Made by a program: the position numbers and the translations under genes. DNA of 64,000 bases, taken from Sinotaia quadrata (taxonomy: Eukaryota; Mollusca; Gastropoda; Architaenioglossa; Viviparidae). The first letter of the stretch is position 1, and every line of letters starts with the position of its first letter. Of the stretch, positions 27,702 to 38,200 are shown piece after piece. Location of the stretch: positions 73,875,663-73,939,662 of the forward strand of contig CM054177.1 of the NCBI GenBank assembly GCA_028829895.1, read 5' to 3'. The notes under the pieces are model-generated. The model had not been told where the DNA came from and did not search any database. It saw only the letters and a program-made list of their open reading frames with translations.

Positions 27702-30700
27702 CTATTGATTGTGTTTATCAAGTAGCTTTATTTAGAGTAAGAGAGAGCCCAAATTAAGTTCATTTATAACTTTAGTTTTAAGCTCTTTATAGTTAATTTA
27801 GTGGGTCAGAATAATAGACAAATAAATAATTATAAATCTGGTTGAAATTAAATGCATGTTAGGCAAAATTTAACCAAAACAAATTAAGAAACTGCTTACC
27901 AGACATCATATATAATATCTCCCACCACGCACACCATATTTCAACATAATTATATAGAAATTTAAATATGTTTAAAATTTCGTTAATGACCACTTAATGC
28001 TTTTCATGCAACAGACAAATGGATCCATCCTTATTCATGTAACATTCAGAATGTGCTAGGCAGAACAATTAAGATCATAATAAAAAAATAAATCCAGAGT
28101 TGAACAGATACTGTGCATTTGCCTGCTGCACAAACAAGAAATAATGCTTACTAATTTTATTATAAAGAGGTTAAATCTATACAAAAGGTTAGCAATGGAA
28201 TCTTAATGCTGTTTGATAACAATTTTTCAACAATAAAGGAGAAGCCATGAAATTTCCTACGTATGCAGCCATGATCTAAAATTCAGAATATACTAAATGC
28301 CCACGAGTAATCAAAAGTAAATGGGCTAAACATTATCATAGCTGCTAACATCCAAAATTCAGAGTAAAAATTTCAAGGCAATGTCGCAAATATGTGCTAA
28401 AAACACAAACCATTTGCTTGTTATTGCTGCTGTTGTAAGTATATGTGCATCAGGAAAATTATATGACTATGTATGCCTTAGTCATCCAATAAACAATACC
28501 TAAATATTATGAGTAAATAAATAAATAAGGCTCTGATAACAGTAATGGTAAACCAACATTTTTATTTTCCAAAATCTACTTTTAATCTTCTATTTATTTA
28601 TTCCACTTTTGAAAGATATAAACAAAATCATATAGGTTTTTTTCCTTCTAATGTGTTTCTAATGCGATTTTGCATTTTGTCTAAAATAAAATTCCACAAT
28701 ATATCCTCCATTTCAAATAAAGTTATTATTATGCAACTCCTGAACTGCACAGAAATGGATAAGTGGCGAGAATTATTATCTTAGTCCACATATAATGTAA
28801 AAAGAAAATAAATAAGTTATGCTCAGACACTCAAACTCACCTGTCGATAGTCTTGAAATTGGGGATAATACAGACCCAAAAACTCTTTAAACTGGCGAGG
28901 ATGCACTACGCTGAACTGACCACTCCACATCTTGCACAGCAGCATATAGAATGTCCCTGTTAATGTCCCTTTCAAGCTTTCCGTCAACTGGAACTGTTCA
29001 AAGAAAAACTTCACAAGTGGTGTACAGCTGGCAAGTGACTGGATTCCAGCATTCATAAAGCAAGTGTTGCCAAGGTTATTCAATCCACAACTTCCATGTA
29101 CTGCCATTGGATCTGCAAGTAAAAGAAACATTGACATGTGTGAGTGTGTGCGATAAGCATGTATATGCAATTATGCCTATGATGTTTATATGCACTTAGT
29201 TTCACTTTCTTTGCTCCTTTCAGAGCATAATTTGGTAGATTTATTTTAAGAGGGTGTAGTCAATCAGCTTAAACTAAATTAGGTCGCGTAGCAATTTCCT
29301 GAAGTTTGAATGCTTGAAGCTTGAAAGACAAAGTAGTGCAATATGAACCTAAAGTCACATTAATATTAAATTAAATGGTTGCTTCTACCCAAAGACCAAA
29401 AATAAGAATTCACCCCCAAAATATATTCAGGAATACAAATTAGTAATAACAAATACTAAGAATGTAAATACTTGGTCTACTATTTCAGTATTTGTGTAAA
29501 AATTTAAAATCATAAAATCTACTTCTGTAAATAATACCAATAAAAACCAATAACTTTTTTTCTGTACAACTACAAGATCTAAGATTGCAAGAAGAACAGA
29601 CCTGACTCTTTCTAAGGAGTACTAAAAAGAAATTTTATTCTGATAAAAGATAATTAACTATGTCTAACAACTATTCTGAACGTATCTCAATCTCTTAAAA
29701 CCATACTATATTACAAAAATTAAAAAAATATAAGAAATGTTTATTTTCCCCTTACATGAATTATCCCTTGCTTTTTATCTTGCCTATAATTCTACAATAT
29801 TCTTTCCCATTATTAGCCTAGGCAGAAAAATATATGGCTGTATTTACATTATAACTAATATTGTGTGTATGATTAGAATGGTTTTAGTCCAGTATCAAAA
29901 TAATAATACTTCAGCTTATTAAGGTAGTTATAGATACATGGTGATTCTTAAACATGTACTGATGTAGTGTTACTATATATATAAATTTGGTGATATAGAA
30001 AGGTGATATTTTCAGGAATTTACTTGAATCAGTTTCAAAGTTGGTACATACAGGTCAATCTAGACCTGAGGAAAAAAGAGAGTATGCTAAAAGTTAAAAA
30101 CTGAGCTTTAACTGAGCTGAAATAAATATTATTTTTTATTTGTCAAAAATGGCGCTTAATAATGCTTATAAAATTGTATACATTTAATTATATCTGGGGT
30201 TTTATACAATAAAACTTAAAAGACTCCAAACAAAATGACTTAAAACTGTTTTCCAATATATTTATTTAAAGACTATTGTTATACACTATAATAATAAAAT
30301 CAACTTACATATAGTTATAAATATGAAATTAGCAATGAATAAACTTACCTCGAATATCTTTACAGATAAATCCAGTTTCAACTGATATTGGAGGAAGGCT
30401 GGGAAATTGGCCATGGATAAAAACTGAAAAAAATTTTTAAAAAAGTAAATCTATTGTATAAAAAAGTTTCAAGGTCTTTAGTAAATAGTAGAAAATCCCT
30501 TAGCCCAATTAAGATCAATGATCAAACTGCTATTTATAACAAGAGCAGATTAAATGATCAAATTGCACAGGTCCAGGAATTCAAAGAGTGCAGTGTGAGC
30601 TAAGCCACTATTTATCTTAAACATAACTATACCAAAGCCACATATTGAAAGCTACATTCCCTTTGTATAGTGCAGACAATCAATCATTAATTTTTGTTTT

Positions 30701-33700
30701 GATCAAAAATTGACCTAATATAAGCAACCACATGAAAGATGGCACAAATCAAACATCAGAGAAAATCATTACACCACAAACTGGAAAATAAGCATCATCA
30801 TCGTCATCATCATCTATTTTAATGAAATATTATTTTAATAATAAAGACTTAATAAAGCATTTACTCTTAAATAAGCTATAACAAGTATAAATGTTCTACA
30901 ATATGCACATAAAGACTCCATATTAACTCAAAAACAAAAGACTAATCCACATACAAAATAAAATAAGTACATCTGCAAAGAAACATGTAAATAAAATGGA
31001 TTTACAAATATGTAGTTTGAAAAATGCAGTGTCTAGAGAAGAGACTATGGTTACTTATTGATGAAAAAGATATATCTTGAAAGTCTCCTTACAAATGACC
31101 ATCTCTTGAAGTGACCAAGATCTCTTTGTTGAAAATGCATGATTCTGATGAGTACAGGCTTCTAAGTTCTAGCAGAAGCGTAAACATATAATAATTGATC
31201 AGACATATAATTTTAATTTGAGGCTGAAACCTGACACTTAGTGACAGTGGAATATAAGGAAGAGAAGAGGTTTTGTATTATAATATTCTGTGGGTGAATC
31301 ACTGAATGGGCAGACTGTGCAGACCATGGAAAAATGAAGTGGGTGATCAGCTTTAGGCCTTCAAAGAATAATCTTAGCTGCAGTATTATGAACCTTATAG
31401 GTTACTTCAGAAGATACAATAAATCTGAGAAAAACAGTTACAATAATCAAGTCAAAAAGTACCATTGGACATAAGATTGATAGTATTTGTAGCATCAAAT
31501 ATGAGAAACTTATTAAATGCTGATCTTCTCAGCTTCAGATATGCTGCTCTACAAGTACTGAAGCAAGAAAGAGTTATCATACTTGCATTCTGATGTTTAA
31601 ACAAATGATTATATTCCATGTAATTGGAAGTATCATTAATGAGTAATACATTCATGATTCATCTGTAGAACTATTCTTCATCCAGTACATTTTTCTACAC
31701 TATGAAAATTTAATTTGGGCAACTAGATTTATGCACCTCAGTAAAATAAGATGGCAACTTATAGAGAAACAAATTCTTTATTTTGAATGAGATCAAATAA
31801 GTTTAGAGGGAATATGTTGGTTTTGATGCTTCACTGCACAGATGGAACAAAAGCCTTTTCTTATTTACACACCTTAAAGATTCATATATTAAGATCTCAC
31901 TGCGAGGTTGTTACTGCATAAATTCAATGTGGTTTACGTCTCTTAAAATTAAATTAGCTCTTTTTTTTTAAATATAGAAATAGTTTTTATATCTTCTTAT
32001 ATTAGTTATAAAGTTATACAGTAAAAGCTTTTTTTTTTCAAAAGACATAATTTTAACTCTTTAATTCTAAATTTCTAGCTGTATTATTTTTTGACATTTC
32101 ATCTTGTCATATAATTTTTTACTTTTTTTTTTATATAATTCTATTTTCTTGACAAACACTTAAGTACAGACCTGGGCTTGTACTTCGACTTGGTGGACAA
32201 AGATCATCTTTTGAGTTATAGGCAGATGCTGGAGTTTCATCCTGACATAAAGGACTGTTGTCTGTGATCAATGTGCTGGAGAAACTGCCTGATAAAACAG
32301 TATCCATGGCTTTGCAAATAGGCCAAGGCCTACAATGTTTTAGTTTACTTCCAAATGGTGGATGGGCTGCAAAAGCAGCTATCAGTATGCTGTGCAATTC
32401 AAAGGGTTGTCCTGAATACTATTTTTCAATACATTTTTCTTGTTCTAGGAATAAACAATTTAGTGAATTATTCTTTTAATATTGTATAAAAAATATGGCA
32501 TTACATAATCCACATATTAAGTAAGAACTAAGATATCAACTAATCAAATAAGAAAAAATAATTAAACAGTTTTGATTTTATAATTATATAAGTAAATAGT
32601 AATTATTAGGTGATAGATCAGTTACTGTTACACTTAAAAAATAATTTTATCTAAATTATACATCTTAACAAAACCTATGGACATATGAAATGAATTTAAC
32701 TTTTAAGTGTCTTATTAGGTTTACATCATCATATATAACAAGTAGATCTCTTGAATTTGAAAGAATATGACCAGAAGCTAAGGATAAATCATGAATTGAT
32801 TAATTCCATTATTATATGTACATAATAAGTTGACAACCTGATCTTCAGTAGTCTCAAAGAAAAAAATGTCAGTTAAGAAATGGTCAATTCACCAACATTA
32901 TATTTCAATCTGGGAGTTCAGGAAATGTAAGGAATAAGCTTGGTTAGCATTATTTCTCATAATCAGTACTCAAACACTTCCTATTTGATGAATACTAAGC
33001 TTAGTGACTACGATTGTAAGTACTGAGAGTTGTAGGGAGGATTAGCATAAACAAATAACCATTTATCATTATTGTTTATTATCAAAGGTAGATCAAAGTT
33101 CACCCAATGACCTGTAGGCTCCCAACTCTTGGATAAGTACAGCAGGAAATGATTGATACATACACAATTACTCATTTTGCAATCCATTAGGCATTAGCTC
33201 TAACAATCTAATAAGAAATGACTAGCACCTTTGTTGTTTTCTGTTAGATTTATAACTAAATCAGTAATTGAGACAAATTGAGACAACAACAAAAATCAAT
33301 TTGCTCAGTCTTCCTTGCCTCCCAAACACCTACATACACATATTTTAAGAATAATTTTAAAGATTAATTTTAATGAAATAAAAGTATCTGTTTTGTTTAC
33401 CTCTAAATATTTAACTTAGACAAAATGTGGCCAGGATTATTAGTATTAAAATTATAAGATACAGAAAAAAAGATTTTCATTGACAATTTATAACTAAACG
33501 TGCTTCATTTACTTTTACTGTAATACTACTATTAATTAAGGAATACATTACTCCATATTCATTATTTCTGGAAATAAACATTGAAAAATGTTAAATGAAT
33601 CACGTTTATAAAATTGAGAATAATAAACGGTAGTGTTTCTTCATCAGCACTTGTCGTTAGGTTTGTAAGCGCATACCAAAGAAACTCAGATTAAGCTTAT

Positions 33701-34271
33701 AGTTATGGGATGAACTCCACAGATTTTTACAGTTGTTGGAAAAGCAGGAGTAAAGCAGAAATAAAACAAAAGGTGGCAATACTATGATGTTAAAAGAACG
33801 AAAATTTATCACTCTTATTACACAACAGTAGTTTGAAAAAGTGAAGCTCAAGAATAAATCGGTTAGTCACAACAGTTATTGAGTTAAACTAAACGTTTGA
33901 TTTTGATATTTTCTTATTACTGAAAATATTTTACAAATCACAAAAAGATAATATGCCTCCTTTCCCGGAAATAGATTATGCTGTTTTATTTTGGATTATT
34001 AAATTAATGAACGTCCTGGTACTACTAGAAATAATTTAGTAGCCTAACATCTGAAATCAACTCTCTGTAGTTAGTCACTCACTGAGATTATCTTCAAAGA
34101 ACCCTGACTCCTTTTTTTCTTATATGAAAGAGGTGTTATCATACTATCAAAAGTAAATATAAACAACTAAACCATGGTATTATAAATCCAAACAATAACA
34201 GTCGATTTGTAAACCAAACCTTCTAACACAAAAATGGAATCGTCGAGGTTTCTTTCTCCAACCCCAGACAT
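2932..34271 (-). CDS. USP-family deubiquitinase (peptidase C19), USP4/15/19/32 group; 18 exons, C-terminus missing
   Basis: Predicted ubiquitin-specific cysteine protease that removes ubiquitin from substrates. Exons (high to low): 34271-34220, 32366-32172, 30423-30349, 29112-28841, 27137-25926, 21640-21434, 21156-21007, 20496-20191, 18966-18873, 17175-17009, 16365-15460, 13326-13285, 11541-11461, 9337-9261, 8481-8277, 4863-4631, 3694-3578, 3077-2932. Every junction is GT-AG and keeps one frame, giving about 1512 residues. Seen: Cys box GLNNLGNTCFMN (Cys about 125), HDCQEFLALLLD, RNNSVIVDTFQGQFKS, NPWYCPGC, LIIHLKRF, KVDNRVVFP, YNLYSIVCHYGG. The GHY box with the catalytic His should follow CHYGG and was not found in the remaining 2.9 kb, so it probably lies left of the window. 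The chosen ATG has an in-frame TAG two codons upstream. Family: the zinc ribbon GLRCSRC/HCPGCK and AFTQSE resemble USP32/USP6; the core also resembles USP19 and USP4/15. Exact orthology is unresolved. Confidence 0.92.
3928..3984. repeat. ATCC/CT simple repeat
   Basis: catccatccatccatcc followed by cacccaaaccc variants and a short ct run, in a USP intron. Confidence 0.9.
4135..4324. mobile_element. 190-bp hAT MITE with 8-bp target duplication
   Basis: Terminal inverted repeats caggggtgcacaaac and gtttgtgcacccctg bound the element. The 8 bp caatatat flank it on both sides (4127-4134 and 4325-4332). No coding capacity. The interior is relatively GC-rich (agggccgcaag, gggggccgtat), unlike the intron around it. 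A different hAT family from the 5080-7817 element. Confidence 0.93.
4631..4863 (-). CDS. USP exon with zinc ribbon (CSRC...CPGC)
   Basis: Starts GLRCSRCDYTAHCPGCK, a C-x2-C-x6-C-x2-C zinc ribbon that matches the CPWYRFCRGCK site of USP32/USP6. It continues through a Val/Glu-rich stretch to DPITIFDCFGAFTQ. The split codon AG+T gives S and joins EVLDEHNPWYCPGC in the next exon, as in the USP fingers. This ribbon is the best single clue for a USP32-like relationship. Confidence 0.92.
5080..7817 (-). mobile_element. hAT-superfamily DNA transposon with exact 8-bp target duplication
   Basis: The left end starts cagtggcatagctat and the right end finishes agttatgccactg, an imperfect inverted pair (CAGTGGCATA). 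Both ends are flanked by the same 8 bp, tatacatg (5072-5079 and 7818-7825), as expected of hAT insertion. The 2738 bp interior carries a decayed transposase on the minus strand. It lies in the USP intron between exons 8481-8277 and 4863-4631, so it is a passenger spliced out with the intron. Confidence 0.93.
5277..6879 (-). pseudogene. Broken hAT transposase (ZMYM/TTF-type)
   Basis: Fragments in different frames follow hAT order: ILDQFPTDRANILV and KSWIFQNVGAK near the N-terminal part; KCRGQGYDGAATMSG and VCVAHNLNLIL from the RNase H-like core (6388-6579); KALCQTRWSSCED (6127-6321); and the C-terminal dimerisation region MATAERSFSKLKLIKSYLHS, RLSGLAILNLE (5277-5471). Stops and frameshifts separate them, so no functional transposase is made from this copy. 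The motif set is like ZMYM1-type hAT proteins found in many animals. Confidence 0.88.
8277..9337 (-). CDS. USP exons 9337-9261 and 8481-8277
   Basis: The first reads ICLAPTDLTRDFTPL and ends in a split Arg codon (AG+G). The second continues ILAVPVTFRQENIYGLCC and runs to SSYTLHFTDGQ before a GTTTGT donor. In USP32 the equivalent segment lies between the UBL-like insert and the zinc ribbon, with a similar YPFTL...DG ending (family knowledge). The 923 bp intron after 9261... is AT-rich and contains no recognised element. Confidence 0.85.
9338..11460. other. USP intron, no element recognised
   Basis: Very AT-rich, with no ORF of note, no clear inverted-repeat element and only weak simple repeats. 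Confidence 0.6.
11461..13326 (-). CDS. Two micro-exons continuing the USP Cys/His module
   Basis: 13326-13285 (14 codons, MSAKHSGDLAQCCP) and 11541-11461 (27 codons, starting GDANMAKRKKMCKKH and ending LREQK) are both phase 0 with good CAG/TAG acceptors and GTAAG donors. They join the CNNCLE end of the large exon to ICLAPTDLTRDFTPL in exon 9337-9261. Their residues add CC, C and H, possibly the second zinc site. Being so short, they are supported mainly by splice signals and frame closure. Either could be alternative. Confidence 0.7.
13330..13935. repeat. Diverged tandem repeats next to a USP micro-exon
   Basis: From about 13560 units of roughly 95 bp share gaatgtatgcaacagaatat, actttgcaagacaccaagat and gagcatgtttttgtaagatg. 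From 13330 to 13500 shorter related units share tggaacagagagcatgattt. The proximal end reaches the acceptor of exon 13326-13285, whose tract (ctctgttccag on the minus strand) resembles the unit. Confidence 0.8.
15460..16365 (-). CDS. USP exon: Ser-rich insertion ending in a Cys/His-rich module
   Basis: 302 codons, phase 0 at both ends. It opens DDSIMLRYVNDSTRTIYAFE, the end of the UBL-like insert seen in USP4/USP32 relatives. About 245 Ser-rich residues follow, then WRTCAICLEEM and LLTHAACAGVFCNNCLE before a GTACGG donor. The spacing is C-x2-C-x11-H-x3-C-x4-C-x2-C. Two small phase-0 exons follow (13326-13285, ending AQCCP; 11541-11461, with MCKKH). They extend the Cys/His set. USP19 carries a MYND finger at about this place in its catalytic domain; this module looks more RING-like at its start but lacks the usual C-x-H. 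Confidence 0.85.
17424..18780. mobile_element. LTR-like dispersed repeat, copy 1
   Basis: About 1.36 kb, similar to 42899-44150 on the same strand. It begins TGTGA and ends CCACCACA, so has the TG...CA ends of a long terminal repeat. The flanking pentamers caata (left) and caatg (right) could be a diverged 5-bp target duplication. No internal retroviral genes accompany it; a solo LTR is the simplest reading. It fills most of the USP intron between exons 18966-18873 and 17175-17009. Short ORFs inside on both strands have no recognisable product. Confidence 0.6.
20191..20496 (-). CDS. USP exon: acidic stretch then RNNSVIVDTFQGQFKS box
   Basis: 102 codons in phase 0. The first part has a strongly acidic run (about 20 Asp/Glu around DEGEDEEDEEDEEEEE). 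It is followed by the conserved catalytic-domain stretch ANASWENYKARNNSVIVD and TFQGQFKST, which in USP4, USP19 and USP32 precedes the first zinc-binding pair. The next exon (18966-18873) supplies VVCSECNHVSVTYEPFMYLS, with a CxxC pair expected to bind structural zinc. Two shorter coding exons, 21640-21434 and 21156-21007, bring the insertion back to the core. Confidence 0.92.
21760..22745. repeat. Minisatellite of ~20-24 bp units (ttctattccataccaaacac)
   Basis: About 1 kb of tandem copies of ttctattccataccaaacac followed by a short variable segment (ttgt, tcat, tgt). Copy length varies, and the repeat opens long ORFs in all three plus-strand frames. These are artefacts of the motif. It sits about 120 bp upstream of USP exon 21640-21434, inside an intron. 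Confidence 0.95.
22746..25925. other. USP intron, no element recognised
   Basis: AT-rich intron left of the 404-codon exon. It contains two copies of a ~110 bp segment near 24470-24640 (agattca, cagtag, actg, ctggaaatg, aatacat, ctctt) and a repeat of tatttatgtttgtcattaaa around 23615-23710. No coding signal. Confidence 0.55.
25926..27137 (-). CDS. USP giant exon: QEFL box followed by a ~390-residue low-complexity insertion
   Basis: The 404-codon exon starts with HDCQEFLALLLDTFHEQLNQ, the conserved segment after the Cys box. It then runs through Ser/Thr/Asn-rich sequence with no recognised domain, ending KEVNLLQEALHGLDGDK before a GTGTGA donor. In relatives the RNxSxVD box follows soon after; here it is postponed to exon 20496-20191. 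The block is therefore an insertion within the catalytic domain, probably disordered and regulatory (inference from composition). Confidence 0.9.
28841..29112 (-). CDS. USP exon with the catalytic Cys box
   Basis: Ninety codons beginning DPMAVHGSCGLNNLGNTCFMN. The C of NTCFMN is the family nucleophile and the N of NNLGNT is the usual oxyanion-stabilising neighbour (family knowledge). The remainder, down to YYPQFQDYRQ, is the thumb region. The next exon continues directly with HDCQEFLALLLD, completing the QxDxQEFL box. A TTGCAG acceptor and a GTGAGT donor flank it. Confidence 0.95.
34220..34271 (-). CDS. Initial coding exon of the USP gene
   Basis: Short first coding exon reading MSGVGERNLDDSIFVLE followed by one spare base and a GTTTGG donor. 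It sits in a locally CpG-containing stretch, unlike the surrounding AT-rich introns, and an in-frame TAG lies just upstream of the ATG. Its one-base overhang fits the two-base start of the next exon (32366-32172), producing ...FVLEAHPPFGSKLKHC. That phase match is the main support. The donor is not strong, and no known domain covers these residues, so a different first exon cannot be excluded. Confidence 0.6.
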
Positions 34272-35250
34272 GCGCTAAAGGCTTTTCCGGTCATAATTAT
34301 TACTTGTAGCAGACGAAAGTGTCCACATATGAACTTTTGTGTGTATCGTTGAAAACTTATTATCGATATCTTGATAGGTTGTTAAGTTTAGATTAAAGTT
34401 TTAAAGTAAGTTTTCAATATACCGGGGAAGAAAAATGTATAGTTGTTTTTTTTAATCTCACAGGTTTAAATTTATATATCCGTGATCCTCGTAGATGTAC
34501 TTGGTTTTAGCTAGATCAGTGTATATGTAGTACTAGTAGTACTAGTAGTCATTGTCATTTGTATTTTGCTTTCTTGTATTTGTAATGTTAATTTATGGAT
34601 TGGTAGAGTAGATATTTCTTCACGGAAATCTTTTTCTTCAGCATAATACACATAATTTTAACTCGATTACCAAACAATTGTTTGATTTCTAACGTATGGT
34701 TTAGCTGGGTGGTTTTTCTTTTCCTTTTGATTCTGCACCATTAGCTTCTGGTACTGGTAGTATATAAATGAATCATATGCCCCTATACCTCATAATTTGT
34801 ATGCATCATTAGCTTCAGGTCATGTATAATTTATAAATGAATCGTATGCCCCTATACGTAATTTTTATGCATCATTATCTTCTGGTGGTGTATAAATGAA
34901 TTATAATTTATATTTATATATCCCTATACTTCGTAATTTTTAATGCACCTCTAGCTGCTGGTACTTTGGTACTGGTAGGGTATAAAATTGAGTGCTGATA
35001 AATATTTTGTATTGCATATTGTCATTGTATTATAATTTATACATGAAACAGCTTAAACAGTGATAATTATTTTATATTCACATACTGTCATTAAATGCTG
35101 TATTATATATATATGGTAGACAATGACATTTGGACTATAAATAGCACTTTTTTTCCTTTTAAGCATCCTGTCAAATAAATAATTTAATCTTCTTTCTTTT
35201 TCTTCTGGTGTCAAGCATCAAGAATTGATTGTGGTGGTAAATAATATATT
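34272..35250. promoter_or_regulatory. Shared intergenic interval between divergent USP and ASCC1 genes
   Basis: The two predicted start codons point away from each other with 979 bp between them. The USP-proximal part (about 34230-34430) has clustered CpG dinucleotides that are rare elsewhere in the window, suggesting an unmethylated promoter. The ASCC1-proximal part (about 34735-34990) holds about four diverged copies of a repeat with the theme ttagcttctggtactggtag / tgcccctata. No clear TATA box or initiator could be assigned. Divergent promoter use is inferred from geometry only. Confidence 0.5.
34735..34990. repeat. ~60-70 bp degenerate tandem repeat in the USP-ASCC1 interval
   Basis: About four copies share cattagcttctggtac, tataaatgaat and tatgcccctatac. 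The array lies 260-515 bp upstream of the ASCC1 start. Confidence 0.75.
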
Positions 35251-38200
35251 ATGGATGTTCTTCGTCCTCAAATTGTCCGAATCGGCAATCGATGTTACAG
35301 AAAAAATCTAATGCAGGAGAGGGGAAATTATAACCCAGAAGATGAGATTGAGTCAGGTTGTTACTGAATTTATTAAAATGATTTTTTTTCTGAAAAAAAA
35401 AATGCTATAAATTTTAGTATCAAAACAGATTTTCTGATGATTATTATTTTATGTTAAAGAAAGAATGGTAATGAAATACCAGATGAACTTATTGCTAGTT
35501 GAAATCTGAACCAGATTGGGTGCAATAATTTAAGTAAAGTAATATGATATAAACTATATAGTGAATTTAAAATGAAAATGGTTAGTTCATATACAATACA
35601 TTCATGATAGAAGTAAAGAAATGTGTATTCAAGAGATTGCAGGGTTGTCAAATAATGTTACTCTTAACTTTAATCTGTGAGCACACCTAAAGTGGCTTTG
35701 ATTATAATCTTTTATGTCAGAACATTTTCATTCATTTCTTTTTTAATTAAATCCATATTTTTTTATGTTTAAATATTTATTAACTCATGGAGTTGGATTT
35801 TAGTTTAATGCAAGAGAATGACAGTATTTTGAGTACAGAATTAAAGATTAACTAATGAGTAAGCTTTTCAGACAGTAAAAAAAACCCCTCAAACTTCAGA
35901 CAAATATTTTAGAAAACAGTTAAATATGAAAAAAAGTACAACAAATCAGTGAACTAAAATGAATGAATATAATATCTATGCATGGCAGAATGACATATAT
36001 CATTAAGTTGGATTACAAAATGTAACATAACAAATCAGTATGAGAAAGGATGGGAGTATTATGCTTCTTTTCTGTACTTAGGATGATGGCAAAATCAGGC
36101 CTAGGCAGATTTTGCAGCCTGGCAGGTGTCACTGTTTGGAGAGTTGAAGATGATGATAGAGTGGAGGGTGACGATGATGAATGATGATCAGCATGTCATG
36201 GCACACCATGTCCGCCTAGTAGAGGCATGTAGTAGCTCAAATTTCCATGGGCTACTGCTGTGGTGATTGGTGGTGTTGTCTTCTGATTTGTTGTTGCCGC
36301 TGTCCCTGGCACAAGATGGGAAGGAGAGGGTGGGAGGGAGTATCTTACAGAGCCCAGACTGGTAGCACAACAGATCTATACCTAGTGAGCACATATGTTC
36401 AACCCCTCTCCTCCTCACTAGTGCTGTTGTCATAGTTGTTATCACTGACACTGTCCCCAGTGGTGTCCATTGGGATGTGCATAGACTGGAGCAGGAGGCC
36501 AGTACAAATGGTTCAACATCAGCTGTATTATTCCCACAATGAGTTGAAAAATCCTCACTGCAGGTACTGTTGCTCCCTGTACACCCACCGTTGTCATTGT
36601 CAGTGGTGGTGATAGACGTGCTCTTCTTTTTGTTGTCTATGTCTGTCTGGTGTTATTGAGCCACTTCTGTGATTTTATGGGCTCTCCTCATGCTGGGAAG
36701 TGGACTCTTTCTCTTTTGTTGTATTGTCTTTATTTCTAATGGTTGGTCTGTTGTTGGTGGCTCTGACAAGGGTGAGAGAGAAGGTGCTTCTAGTACCCTT
36801 GTACATTCTTTGAAGGCAGCCTCAATTTCCATCATACTGTCTATTTTCCTGTTGAGCTCTGATTCAGTCTGGATGACTTTTTTCTTTCATTTTCATTTTT
36901 TCATCTGTGTGTTGGTTATTTTCTGCTTTTTCTTTTCTTCACCCCTCCCCCCACCCATAGATGTGATTTGGTTGTTCTTCTCCTCCATTTGGTATTTGCA
37001 AGAAGGCCTCTTTGTTTTGCTGTTTGGAGTCTGGGAGGGGTTTACTTTCATTTTTGGCAGTATTTTCCAAATGATGTTGGTGTTTGTTTCCTTCCATTGG
37101 TTCAGGTGGGTGTAGTTTTGTTGTTGAATCTGGTTTGATGGGCCTTGAGTAGTAGTTTTGGAGAATATGGTTTACTTGGCCTGCAGTTTGATCATAATTT
37201 GCAGTTTTTCCCTTCCATGTTTTTATAAAGGATCCAGATTAGGTCTGCAAATGCTTTGTCAAGATTTTTGTTACATATCAGTTTATATTTAATGACTCTG
37301 TCTCAGTATCACACCTATACTGATGACAGACTAGTTGCCTAATTCACCCTTCAGACTTCACAATTAGAGTTCTGAGTTCTGGTATTCAGTGTAAAGACAG
37401 GTAAATTGATGTACATGCACGAGTTGGAATAGTTATCTTAATCTGATTAAAACACAAAAGATCTTTCACATCACTTTCATATCTGCCCTCACCTACCCCT
37501 TGGTCACGCTTATAATCAAGTCAGTTGATCGTTAAGATAACAAGAATAAAATTTAATAATTTACAATAAAATATTACAAACAATCTGATACAAGGTACAC
37601 ATTTGTGGTCTTTCCGAGACTGCCTTTTCTGTCCATGATATTGTTATGTAATCAAAAAACACCGGTTGAGTCAATTGGCAGAGATATGCTCCTAGCTGTC
37701 TATTCATAATGGATGGACACTCAGTGAAGTTCACACACAGTCCATCCTCATGATCCGGTTCTCCGGTGTTTGCTTCCAGGCACATGTCTTGAAAATTATC
37801 TTGCATTGTCTCCAGGAATAATAGACTCAATAAAGGAGGAAAAAGAAATTGCTGGAATAGAATATGCTTCTATCAGCAAGGGTTTACACAATAATTATCA
37901 TGTCTCTTTGTGGCAACAGAAATAGGTGAATCTTACAGTTCAACCTCGACCATTAGTTTACAAATCAACAAGATTTACAAATGGGATAAAATGACCCAGT
38001 CCACGCTCATGCGAGTTACAAGAATTATTGAAGGTTTTACATTAATGCAGACTGAATGAGCATTTCACTACATCCAATGTACACATTACAATGAATTGAA
38101 ATAGCTACAATAAATGCACAACACATATTCAACTTTATAGCTACTGAATGTCCTGGAGAAATGATGTTAGTTTTACATGCAAAAATCAATAAAGAAATAC

